DNA of 5,885 bases from NCBI GenBank assembly GCA_018384465.1, contig JAHAYQ010000139.1:1-5885 (forward strand). Reading direction: 5' to 3'. Under the pieces are notes generated by a model. That model saw only the letters and a program-made list of their open reading frames with translations. It was not told where the DNA came from and made no database searches. Shown here one piece after another: positions 1 to 5,885 of the stretch (the stretch's first letter is position 1; each line of letters opens with the position of its first letter). Position numbers and translations under genes: made by a program. This stretch comes from Myroides sp. GTDB taxonomy: Bacteria > Bacteroidota > Bacteroidia > Flavobacteriales > Flavobacteriaceae.

Positions 1-1063
1 GGTTCATAGATACGCCGTAGCCGCCAAAAGTGAGCCACAAATCGTTTTTATGAATAGTTGCAGACGAGATATTGTTACTTAAAGGTCCTTTTGGAGAAAT
101 ACTTTCTACCGTTTCTTTATTATCGATAAAAACCTTTAAAGCACCATTTGTTTTTGATGCCATATAATAATTTCCGCCTATATAGGTGGCATCATTAACA
201 CCGCCCTTTTCAGCTAAGGAATACACAAACTCATTATAAACGGATAAATCATTTGCGCGCAAACGAGCAGCTTCATGAGTAACTTCAATTAGCGCATCAT
301 CAGCGGTATTAAATTGGATAAATCCACCCCAAACATCATCTATTTTTTCAACAACATTTGTAGAAGAAATGGTGTTTAAAGAAAGATCTTCTTTTACACC
401 GATAAGTTTATTTGCAAAAGTGGTAAGTTCTATCCATGGATCAAAAGACACCACCTGCCAATTGTTATAATCGATTAAATTGCTATTTAAAGGAGCTTTT
501 TTAAGTCCTTCATCTCCAACAACAGCATACATATAATTGTTAAAAATAGCTATGCTTTTTACGTTTGCCATTTCGCCGCCTACTGCAACATAATAAGTAT
601 CGCCAAAATGATTATCGTTCAGCCGAACGGCAGTAATACCATAACCAGTAGCCAAATAGGCAAACCCAGCATGAACAATTATTTTATTAATAATTTTTTG
701 ATTATCAGGGATGTTTGTTTTTGAGAAGATATCGTTTAAATGATAAATTTTATCGGCTGCCATATCAAGAATAGCTACTTTACCATTCGTGCTTCCTATT
801 ATCAATTTTTTATAATCTGTAGCATATCTCAACGAGTGAATACCATCAATCTTTAAACCGTTTATGGTATTAAAAATTTCTGTTTCATCTGTGTATTGAT
901 TGTAAGAAAAAATACTGTTATCCGTTGCAAAATAAATATGCTCTTCGTCTTTTTCAACTGCTGTAGTTTCTTGATATGAATAGTAGCCCTTCCAAAGTTG
1001 ATTGCTTTGCGATAGAGCTGTAACAGACAGTAATAAGAAAAATAATTGATAATAAAATTTCAT
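1..1063 (-). CDS. porZ: PorZ-like type IX secretion system protein, N-terminal part (cut by left edge)
   Basis: An open frame of 354 codons starts with ATG at 1063 and runs off the left edge without a stop. Residues 1-18 are a signal peptide (MKFYYQLFFLLLSVTALS, then Q-S). The mature part begins with LWKGYYSY and continues as repeated beta-propeller blades, for example IYFATDNSIFSYN (43-55), INGL (67-70), LIIGSTNGKVAILD (87-100) and YLATGYGITAVRL (136-148). A later LIDYNNWQVV segment is like those I recall from flavobacterial PorZ. In the family, PorZ belongs to the cell-surface attachment complex (PorU, PorV, PorQ, PorZ) and helps deliver anionic lipopolysaccharide to the sortase PorU. Full-length proteins have roughly 780 residues: two propellers and a C-terminal beta-sandwich. 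Only about the first propeller is present here, so the C-terminal domain cannot be checked. A generic two-component-regulator-type propeller protein is the alternative. No convincing promoter was found upstream. Confidence 0.78.
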   Translation of the reverse strand, partial: MKFYYQLFFLLLSVTALSQSNQLWKGYYSYQETTAVEKDEEHIYFATDNSIFSYNQYTDETEIFNTINGLKIDGIHSLRYATDYKKLIIGSTNGKVAILDMAADKIYHLNDIFSKTNIPDNQKIINKIIVHAGFAYLATGYGITAVRLNDNHFGDTYYVAVGGEMANVKSIAIFNNYMYAVVGDEGLKKAPLNSNLIDYNNWQVVSFDPWIELTTFANKLIGVKEDLSLNTISSTNVVEKIDDVWGGFIQFNTADDALIEVTHEAARLRANDLSVYNEFVYSLAEKGGVNDATYIGGNYYMASKTNGALKVFIDNKETVESISPKGPLSNNISSATIHKNDLWLTFGGYGVSMN

Positions 1064-1290
1064 ACAGACTTAGTTTTCAAATATGGAAACGTTTTTTTTA
1101 TAAAAATAGTATAATTTACAATATGTATTGTGGTGAAATTAGAAAATATATGATTGGATATTTAGTAAATCATATTTTTCTATTCTGATCATAAACATAG
1201 CTCCGAAAGAGTGTCTAACTTTTTGGGGGTATTGTAATAAGGTTGGGGTTTTTGCTTTTTACCACGAACTCAGTAAGTGTTTTATAATAA
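1064..1290. other. Non-coding spacer between porZ and the small exported-protein gene
   Basis: No credible coding sequence is seen on either strand; the best plus-strand frame is about 21 codons starting near 1122 and resembles nothing I know. The spacer holds the inverted repeat at 1140-1182, a short insertion-sequence-end-like stretch at 1209-1229, and T- and G-rich sequence up to 1260. The terminator of the next gene begins at 1291. The porZ promoter is presumably here, but no good match to the Bacteroidota TTG / TAnnTTTG pattern with correct spacing was found. The nearest is CATATTTG (minus strand, 1078-1085), with no -33 partner. Confidence 0.5.
1140..1182. repeat. AT-rich inverted repeat in the spacer upstream of porZ
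   Basis: The arms TAGAAAATATATGATT (1140-1155) and AATCATATTTTTCTA (1168-1182) are complementary except for one extra base, and are separated by a 12-base loop. It lies about 77 bp upstream of the porZ start. It could be a weak AT-rich terminator, a protein-binding site or chance in AT-rich DNA. The stem is real, but its function is unknown. Confidence 0.4.
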
Positions 1291-1322
1291 AACAGCCTCC
1301 ATACGTTTGTAAAGAGGCTGTT
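1284..1322 (-). terminator. Rho-independent terminator of the small exported-protein gene
   Basis: AACAGCCTC (1291-1299) and GAGGCTGTT (1314-1322) form a perfect 9-bp stem around a 14-base loop. On the minus strand the stem is followed by a T-rich tract (TTTTATTATAAAA). It begins 8 bases past the stop codon of the gene ending at 1330, which makes it that gene's terminator and separates it transcriptionally from porZ. Confidence 0.72.
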
Positions 1323-1329
1323 GTGGTTT

Positions 1330-1734
1330 TTAGTACTTTAATACATTCCTTTTTATAGGTTCAATGATAGTTATTTTTTTTGTAGCCATAAGACCGCCAC
1401 TAAAATTATCATAACTTCCTTTTTTATCCAAAACGAAATAGCCCGTTATTTCTACATAACCACTAATCCAATCTTGGTTAATACCCAATTTTTCTAAAGT
1501 TGCTTTTGAAGCATAAATGAATATAGCATTCTTCCATATTTTATTTATACAATCTTCTTTCGATAAATAAATAGCTCTACCTTCTTTTTCTGTATTATCA
1601 AAGAATCCTTTTATTTTAACATCTGTGTGATCAAATTCTTCCTTATTCGCTAATATTTCAATAATTGAAACTTTCTCTTGTGCTATTGTTTCTATAGAAC
1701 CAAAAAGCATTATTAAAATAAGTATGTTCTTCAT
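1330..1734 (-). CDS. Small exported protein of unknown function
   Basis: A 134-residue protein. I chose the ATG at 1734 because the protein then opens with a signal peptide (MKNILILIMLFGSIETIAQ, cleavage likely near A-Q/E). The frame stays open to an ATG at 1782, but that extension (MPHDAIVRQREK...) is encoded by a palindromic repeat and would bury the signal peptide. The mature part begins VSIIEILANKEEFDHTDVKIKG, then has an AIYLSKED segment, KNAIFIYAS, WISGYVEITGYFV and NFSGGLMATKKITII. This beta-rich order (V.I.GFF, then V.I.GYF.., then a final strand) resembles a family of small uncharacterised bacterial proteins and suggests an OB-like barrel; the fold is inferred. There is no lipobox cysteine, so it is probably periplasmic or secreted. 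The gene stands alone, with its own terminator and hairpin-rich leader. No function is assigned. Confidence 0.7.
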   Translation of the reverse strand: MKNILILIMLFGSIETIAQEKVSIIEILANKEEFDHTDVKIKGFFDNTEKEGRAIYLSKEDCINKIWKNAIFIYASKATLEKLGINQDWISGYVEITGYFVLDKKGSYDNFSGGLMATKKITIIEPIKRNVLKY

Positions 1735-1756
1735 TTTTTTATTTAATTTTTCTCGC

Positions 1757-1781
1757 TGCCGCACGATTGCATCGTGTGGCA
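1757..1781. repeat. Palindrome A, leader of the small exported-protein gene
   Basis: TGCCGCACGAT (1757-1767) and ATCGTGTGGCA (1771-1781) are complementary at 10 of 11 positions, around a three-base loop. It shares the CACGA / TCGTG core with the palindromes at 1805-1825 and 1874-1897. It sits 23 bp upstream of the chosen start codon of the 134-residue protein. It could act as an RNA hairpin or be a REP-like element. Confidence 0.6.
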
Positions 1782-1782
1782 C

Positions 1783-1811
1783 TTAAATTAGTTTATACCT
1801 AGTTGTCGCAA
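1783..1811 (-). promoter_or_regulatory. Weak candidate promoter for the small exported-protein gene
   Basis: On the minus strand a TTG (1809-1811) is followed after 18 bases by TAATTTAA (1783-1790), a six-of-eight match to the Bacteroidota -7 element TAnnTTTG. Transcription would begin near 1776, so the leader would start inside the palindrome at 1757-1781. The match is weak and the call tentative. Confidence 0.22.
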
Positions 1812-1825
1812 TTATATCGTGTGAC
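1805..1825. repeat. Palindrome B, degenerate relative of palindrome A
   Basis: GTCGCAAT and ATCGTGTGAC pair imperfectly, with a bulge and one mismatch. The ATCGTGTG core at 1816-1823 is an exact direct repeat of the one in palindrome A (1771-1778), 45 bp away. Seen alone it would not be worth calling; it is listed because of the shared core. Confidence 0.4.
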
Positions 1826-1873
1826 TCCTACTGAAAAAGTAAACTTACAATATTTTTCTGATTATAGATTTAC

Positions 1874-1920
1874 CACACGAAAGGATTACTTCGTGAGTTC
1901 GCTTTGCTCGGGTCGTGAGG
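1874..1920. repeat. Palindrome C and adjoining CACGA-type repeat
   Basis: CACACGAA (1874-1881) and TTCGTGAG (1890-1897) form a 7-of-8 stem around an 8-base loop. A further TCGTGAGG (1913-1920) can pair with CCACACGA (1873-1880) at 7 of 8 positions, so two alternative folds exist. It lies just downstream of the regulator gene ending at 1932. No U-tract follows on the minus strand, so it is not a standard intrinsic terminator. Its intervening GC-richer stretch (GCTTTGCTCGGG) stands out from the AT-rich surroundings. Confidence 0.45.
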
Positions 1921-1931
1921 TAGCGGGGTAT

Positions 1932-3401
1932 CTATTCCATTACATCATCATAAGCCTTTCTTAATTTTTCAATGGTAAATGAGATCTCTTCAATTGTTAA
2001 ATGTCCAAAACCTAAGCGAATAGCACAAATGGATTTTGTTTGATATAGCAAATGTTTTGGCAACGAAATATCGTAAAGTTTCAGTTTTTGAGCCAAAGCA
2101 CCTAAAGGAATGTGTTTTTTGAAATGAATAAAAAAAGCCAATCCGCCAGAAGGTATGTGAAAAGTAACTAAAGATTTAAAATGTTTTGCTAATGCACTTA
2201 CCATAGCATCACGTCGTTCTTTATACAGCAGCAATTTTTTATTTGTTTGTCTGTACATTTCGCCTTGATGTATCAACTCGGCTACAATTTGTTCTTTTAC
2301 CAAGTCGCCTTGCAAATCAATCATTTGGTAATAGTTTTTAGCTTCTGCAATCAGGTTTTCAGGAGCTACAATAAAGCCGGTTTCCAATGCGGGGAACAAA
2401 GCTTTTCCAATAGTGCCTAAATACACAACTGTACCATGTGTGTCTTGTGTAGCTAAAGCTGGTTTTGGAAAAGTATCAAATTGAAAATCACTATCAAAAT
2501 CATCTTCAATAATGGCAAAGTTCCATTCGCGTGCTAATTTTAATAAATCTTTGCGGCGTTTTTCGCTTAGTGTAGCCGTTGTTGGATAATGCCTTCGCGC
2601 ATTGCAATACACCATACGGATGCTGTTTTTGCTATAATTATGTTTGATATAATCAATGTTTAATCCCATGTCATCAACCGGAATAGTTTCAACTTTCGCT
2701 TCCAATTGACTAAAAATCATGTTTGCTTTAAAATTACTTAAATCTGCTACCAAAACCACACTTTTTGGTTTTAAAAGCAATTGTGAAATAAGATATAAAC
2801 TCATCTCAGAACTTCGAGTGATTAAAATATTTGTTGGTTGAATAGAAAATTGTTGGTGAACATTGAGATAATTACATAATTGTACCTTTAAAAAAGATAC
2901 TCTATCGTACACATAATTATTCCATCTATTGAAGAAAGAGGCTCGTTGTAATGCCGCATTATACCATTGGCTGTACTGTTTGCTTTGGTGTAAGCGAATA
3001 TCAGTTTGTCCGTCGGTAAATGTATAAGTAGTGGTTGATTTATCGTAAGGAGATGCCAAATTAGAGCTTTCATATAAACTAAAATTAGTTCGGCTTGGAT
3101 ACTTTTTGTCAGCTATTTCAGTTGTTTTTTTATGCTTTTGATAGGCAATAAAAGCACCTTTGTTAGCAACAATTTCTATCCAACCCTGCGATGCTAATTC
3201 CTCGTAAACGGAAACAGCTGTGTTTCTATTAATATGCAACAATCTACTTACAGATCGTGTGCCGGGCAAAACAGTTTTAAAAGGAAGTTCGCCCCGTTGT
3301 ATAACGTGTGTTAGTTGCTGTGCAATTTGTAAATAAACAGCTGTTTTACTTTGCTTATCAATATAAATTGATTGAATTATGTTTTCTACCGGACTATTCA
3401 T
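1932..3401 (-). CDS. GntR/MocR-family transcriptional regulator with aminotransferase-like domain
   Basis: A 489-residue protein, usual length for MocR (PdxR/GabR-type) regulators. Residues about 20-87 are a GntR winged helix: GELPFKTVLPGTRSVSRLL, then INRNTAVSVYEELASQGWIE and the wing NKGAFI. Residues about 125-485 are a class I aminotransferase-like domain, with HYPTTATLS (271-279), EDDFDSDF (299-306), GTIGKALFP (329-337, candidate PLP lysine K333), IDLQGD, YKERRD, PSGGLAFF (417-424) and AIRLGF with R462, the position that usually binds a ligand carboxylate. In the family these proteins sense PLP, often with an amine or amino acid, and control a neighbouring gene. Unusual points: the Ser before the lysine is Gly (G332), the usual Arg seven residues after it is Glu (E340), and the usual T-P-H/S-H before HYPT is N-A-R-R. 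The gene diverges from the TonB receptor across 76 bp. An operator-like repeat overlaps its start, suggesting autoregulation. Family membership is secure; effector and target are inferred. Confidence 0.9.
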   Translation of the reverse strand: MNSPVENIIQSIYIDKQSKTAVYLQIAQQLTHVIQRGELPFKTVLPGTRSVSRLLHINRNTAVSVYEELASQGWIEIVANKGAFIAYQKHKKTTEIADKKYPSRTNFSLYESSNLASPYDKSTTTYTFTDGQTDIRLHQSKQYSQWYNAALQRASFFNRWNNYVYDRVSFLKVQLCNYLNVHQQFSIQPTNILITRSSEMSLYLISQLLLKPKSVVLVADLSNFKANMIFSQLEAKVETIPVDDMGLNIDYIKHNYSKNSIRMVYCNARRHYPTTATLSEKRRKDLLKLAREWNFAIIEDDFDSDFQFDTFPKPALATQDTHGTVVYLGTIGKALFPALETGFIVAPENLIAEAKNYYQMIDLQGDLVKEQIVAELIHQGEMYRQTNKKLLLYKERRDAMVSALAKHFKSLVTFHIPSGGLAFFIHFKKHIPLGALAQKLKLYDISLPKHLLYQTKSICAIRLGFGHLTIEEISFTIEKLRKAYDDVME

Positions 3402-3420
3402 TGAAATATTAGCGGACTAT
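3387..3420. promoter_or_regulatory. Candidate MocR operator: two 11-bp direct repeats
   Basis: TACCGGACTAT (3387-3397) and TAGCGGACTAT (3410-3420) match at 10 of 11 positions in the same orientation, 23 bp start to start, about two helical turns. The first copy covers codons 2-5 of the regulator gene, just inside its start; the second lies between the putative -33 and -7 elements of the receptor promoter. MocR proteins studied so far, such as GabR, bind directly repeated half-sites in divergent promoters. Binding here is inferred from position and repeat geometry. Confidence 0.5.
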
Positions 3421-3429
3421 CTTTATTTG
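3401..3429 (+). promoter_or_regulatory. Candidate promoter of the TonB-dependent receptor gene
   Basis: TTG (3401-3403), an 18-base spacer and TTTATTTG (3422-3429) fit the Bacteroidota pattern TTG / TAnnTTTG with one mismatch in the -7 element. Transcription would start near 3435, leaving a leader of about 43 bases, far too short for a cobalamin riboswitch. A second -7-like box, CAAATTTG (3442-3449), is itself a palindrome but has no -33 element at the right distance. Confidence 0.38.
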
Positions 3430-3477
3430 GCGGCAAGTTAGCAAATTTGTACTGTTTTTAATTGATTTATATTTAAA

Positions 3478-5358
3478 ATGAAGATAAAATACATCGTTGG
3501 TTTATTTTTGCTTAGCTCAATAGGTTTATATGCGCAAGTAAATGAAAGTGAATTGTTAGAAGAGGTTGTTATTGAAGAAAATAGGATGCAAATACCTTTT
3601 CAGCAATCAACCCGAAACATTCAAGTGTTGACAAAAGAAGAAATTAAAAAGTTACCGGTTTCGTCTATCAATGAAATTTTATCCTATATCAGTGGGGTGG
3701 ATATTCGTCAACGAGGGCCCTTTGGTTCACAAGCAGATATCAGCATTGATGGTGGTTCCTTTGAACAAACTATGGTTTTATGGAATGGTGTAAAAATGGG
3801 TGATGCACAAACGGCACATCATTCAATGAATTTGCCAATTCCGTTAGAAACCATTGAGCGAATTGAGGTTTTAAAAGGTCCGGCGGCACGTATATACGGT
3901 ATTAATGCATTAACAGGAGCTATAAATATAGTTACCAAAACGCAATTAGACGATTTTATTCAGTTGAATGCGTACGGCGGTAGTTCGTTTAAGAAAAAAG
4001 AAGAAGGTGATGGGTCGGGTATATATGCTGGAGCAGGCATACAAGCTACGGCAGGAATCAATACGGGAAAAGTAAATCATTTGGTAAGCATTGGTAAAGA
4101 AGAAACCAACGGACAACGTTACAATACGGCGGCTAAAAATATAAAGGCAATGTATCAGGCAACTACTGAATTAAATGAAAAAAATAGTTTAAGTTGGTTG
4201 GGTGGTTATATAGATAATGAGTTTGGAGCGAATGGATATTATGCTGCTCCGCATGATAAGGAGTCGTATGAACTTGTTAAAACTTTATTGTTGAGTGTGG
4301 GCACTAACCATCAAATAACCGATAGATTAACTATTAAACCACGTATTAGCAACCGTTATAATGAAGACGATTACCGTTTTTACAGAAATGATTTAACAAA
4401 AGCACGATCGTTACATTATTCTAATGCTATTATGATGGAACTAAATGCTACCTACCAATCAAAGATTGGTGATTTTGGTGTAGGATATGAAATGCGTTTG
4501 GAAGATATTAATAGTTCAAACTTAGGTGCACATGATCGGAAAAATCACGGTTGGTTTGCTGAATATAAACAAACTTTTTTTGATAAATTGTCAGTAAATA
4601 CTGGTGCGTATTGGAATTATAATACCGATTACGGATTTCAGTGGTATCCAGGAATTGATGTCGCTTATTTTATATCAGAAGGATGGAAACTTCAGGCAAG
4701 TGTAGGTAGTAGTCAACGTATTCCGTCGTTTACCGATTTATATGTAAACCAACGCCCGGGAAATATAGGTAACCCAAATTTAAAGCCCGAAGCTGCTTGG
4801 CAATACGAAGTAGGGGCACATTATAATAAGGGAAACATACAATTTGTAACTCATATTTTTGAACGAAACATTTCAGATTTTATTGATTGGACACGATTAT
4901 CATCAGATGATCCTTATCAGCCACAAAATGTGGGTAATCAAATCATGCGAGGGATTAATGTGCGTTTTCAAGATAGGATATCTTTAACGGCACATCAAAA
5001 TTTAGGATATAATGTAAGTTATCAGTATTTAAGTCCGAAAAAAGATAAAGCAGATAGCGCTAATTTATCGAAATATACCCTCGAGAGCTTAAAACATCAA
5101 TTTATAGCAGGTGTTAATTATCAATACGATCAATTAGGCGTGCAATTACAAAACCGTTATATGAAACGCGAATTGAATGATGGATATGTAGTAACCGATT
5201 TAAAAGTGATGTATCAATTTCCATCCTTTCAAATTTATACACAAGCTACCAATTTATTTAATAGCTCTTATAAAGAAGTAGCAGCTGTACCTATGCCTAG
5301 CCGTTGGATACAAGTAGGTGTAAATTATCACTTAAAAACCAAAAAGACTTCCAATTAA
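3478..5358 (+). CDS. TonB-dependent outer-membrane receptor (BtuB-like)
   Basis: A 626-residue protein, near the size of E. coli BtuB. Residues 1-20 are a signal peptide ending Y-A-Q. A TonB-box-like segment, LEEVVIEENRM, follows at 27-37. The plug domain spans about 44-154, with NIQVLTKEEIKKLP, EILSYISGVDIRQRG, ADISIDGG, MVLWNGVKM, ERIEVLKGPAARIYG and TGAINIVTK, all hallmark plug motifs. The rest is a 22-strand-type barrel, including the conserved NPNLKPE segment and a final strand WIQVGVNYHL. The N-terminal carboxypeptidase-like extension common in SusC-type receptors is absent, so this is not a SusC glycan importer. It would import a small ligand by proton-motive force passed from TonB-ExbBD. 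No SusD, siderophore or cobalamin gene is adjacent, and no riboswitch fits in the leader. The divergent MocR gene and the repeats in the promoter suggest control by that regulator. The substrate is unknown; a B6-related or amine compound is a guess. The stop codon lies in the terminator loop. Confidence 0.9.
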   Translation: MKIKYIVGLFLLSSIGLYAQVNESELLEEVVIEENRMQIPFQQSTRNIQVLTKEEIKKLPVSSINEILSYISGVDIRQRGPFGSQADISIDGGSFEQTMVLWNGVKMGDAQTAHHSMNLPIPLETIERIEVLKGPAARIYGINALTGAINIVTKTQLDDFIQLNAYGGSSFKKKEEGDGSGIYAGAGIQATAGINTGKVNHLVSIGKEETNGQRYNTAAKNIKAMYQATTELNEKNSLSWLGGYIDNEFGANGYYAAPHDKESYELVKTLLLSVGTNHQITDRLTIKPRISNRYNEDDYRFYRNDLTKARSLHYSNAIMMELNATYQSKIGDFGVGYEMRLEDINSSNLGAHDRKNHGWFAEYKQTFFDKLSVNTGAYWNYNTDYGFQWYPGIDVAYFISEGWKLQASVGSSQRIPSFTDLYVNQRPGNIGNPNLKPEAAWQYEVGAHYNKGNIQFVTHIFERNISDFIDWTRLSSDDPYQPQNVGNQIMRGINVRFQDRISLTAHQNLGYNVSYQYLSPKKDKADSANLSKYTLESLKHQFIAGVNYQYDQLGVQLQNRYMKRELNDGYVVTDLKVMYQFPSFQIYTQATNLFNSSYKEVAAVPMPSRWIQVGVNYHLKTKKTSN

Positions 5359-5369
5359 GGAAGTCTTTT
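5342..5369. terminator. Bidirectional terminator between the receptor gene and rpe
   Basis: AAAAGACTTCC (5342-5352) and GGAAGTCTTTT (5359-5369) form a perfect 11-bp stem with the loop AATTAA. A/T runs on both sides let it work on either strand. The receptor stop codon TAA (5356-5358) is in the loop, so the hairpin overlaps the last codons of the receptor. The rpe stop codon ends only 3 bases away on the other strand. One hairpin thus probably ends both convergent transcripts. Confidence 0.85.
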
Positions 5370-5372
5370 AGT

Positions 5373-5885
5373 TTATAGTTTTGTTATTTCTTTAAGATTT
5401 TCAATGGTTGCTAAAGGATCTTTTGCGTTAAAAACAAAACTTCCTGCAACCAACACATCGGCACCAGCTTCCACCAATGCTTTTGCATTTTTATCAGTCA
5501 CACCTCCATCAATTTCAATTAAGGTAGATGCATTGTTTTTCGAAATAATATCTTTAAGTTGTTTTACCTTTTTGTAGGTGTTTTCAATAAATGATTGACC
5601 GCCAAAACCTGGATTCACACTCATTATACAAACCAAATCAATATCATTAATCACATCTTCTAACAAAGTAACGTTTGTGTGCGGATTAATAGCTACGCCG
5701 GCTTTCATACCCGCAGCTTTAATTGCCTGTAACGAACGATGTAAATGAGTACACGCTTCGTAATGCACCGTTAAAACGTCAGCGCCTAATGCTTTAAATG
5801 TGTCAATGTAACGGTCGGGATCAACAATCATTAAATGCACATCGATGGTTTTTTTAGCATGTTTTTGAATAGCTGCCAAAACTGG
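5373..5885 (-). CDS. rpe: Ribulose-phosphate 3-epimerase, C-terminal part (cut by right edge)
   Basis: The visible 170 residues end with a TAA at 5373-5375. The frame is open through the right edge, reading P-V-L-A-A-I, so the TTG at 5877-5879 is an internal leucine codon and the true start lies outside. The enzyme interconverts ribulose 5-phosphate and xylulose 5-phosphate in the cytoplasmic pentose phosphate pathway, as a metal-dependent TIM barrel. Diagnostic motifs are IDVHLMI with the metal-binding His (visible residue 17), HYEACTHLHRSL, GVAINPHT, SVNPGFGGQ, IEIDGGV with the second-half metal/catalytic Asp, and the phosphate-binding VAGSFVF. Family members have about 215-220 residues, so roughly 45-50 are missing, including the first catalytic Asp motif. 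It converges on the receptor gene and shares its terminator. It is a housekeeping gene with no evident link to the regulator/receptor pair. Confidence 0.95.
   Translation of the reverse strand, partial: PVLAAIQKHAKKTIDVHLMIVDPDRYIDTFKALGADVLTVHYEACTHLHRSLQAIKAAGMKAGVAINPHTNVTLLEDVINDIDLVCIMSVNPGFGGQSFIENTYKKVKQLKDIISKNNASTLIEIDGGVTDKNAKALVEAGADVLVAGSFVFNAKDPLATIENLKEITKL

Noticed and set aside
1078..1085. CATATTTG on the minus strand as the porZ -7 promoter element
   Set aside because: There is no TTG at an acceptable distance upstream; the nearest one is about 33 bp away.
1122..1187. A plus-strand frame of about 21 codons in the spacer upstream of porZ
   Set aside because: Very short, overlaps the AT-rich inverted repeat and shows no signal peptide, motif or terminator.
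1757..1920. CRISPR array
   Set aside because: The repeats are short, imperfect, differently oriented and not regularly spaced, with no spacer-length units or cas genes.
2888..3073. A 61-codon minus-strand open frame inside the MocR gene
   Set aside because: It overlaps the aminotransferase-like coding sequence in another frame and has no recognisable protein features.
3402..3477. Cobalamin riboswitch upstream of the BtuB-like receptor
   Set aside because: Only 76 bp separate the divergent genes, far less than the roughly 200 nt such a riboswitch needs, and no conserved B12-box sequence is seen.
5373..5879. TTG at 5877-5879 as the rpe start codon
   Set aside because: The frame continues upstream to the window edge as P-V-L, normal internal epimerase sequence, and conserved N-terminal motifs would be missing.

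Overview
The window looks like chromosomal DNA from a member of the Flavobacteriaceae (Bacteroidota). The coding sequence is AT-rich. Exported proteins have short signal peptides ending around A-Q, and there are no Shine-Dalgarno sequences. The gene content fits too: a type IX secretion PorZ homologue, a TonB-dependent receptor and a MocR-type regulator. The exact genus cannot be read from the sequence.

Layout, left to right. (1) Positions 1-1063, minus strand: the N-terminal 354 codons of a porZ-like gene, cut by the left edge. (2) Positions 1064-1329: a non-coding spacer with an AT-rich inverted repeat, a short stretch resembling an insertion-sequence end, and a terminator for the next gene. 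(3) Positions 1330-1734, minus strand: a small exported protein of unknown function (134 aa). (4) Positions 1735-1931: a non-coding spacer with three short related palindromes. (5) Positions 1932-3401, minus strand: a GntR/MocR-family regulator with an aminotransferase-like domain. (6) Positions 3402-3477: a 76-bp divergent promoter region. (7) Positions 3478-5358, plus strand: a BtuB-like TonB-dependent receptor. (8) A perfect hairpin shared as terminator by two convergent genes. (9) Positions 5373-5885, minus strand: most of ribulose-phosphate 3-epimerase (rpe), cut by the right edge.

The one likely functional unit is the divergent regulator/receptor pair. An 11-bp direct repeat (10 of 11 identical, 23 bp apart) lies at the regulator start codon and inside the putative receptor promoter, as expected of a MocR operator. 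The regulator keeps the Schiff-base lysine but has lost several other residues usual in the PLP pocket, so its effector may not be the standard one. The receptor substrate is not shown by sequence; a vitamin B6-like or amine ligand is only a hypothesis from the regulator family.

porZ and rpe are ordinary chromosomal genes and appear unrelated to the pair. I see no CRISPR array, complete mobile element, RNA gene or clear evidence of a new multi-gene system.
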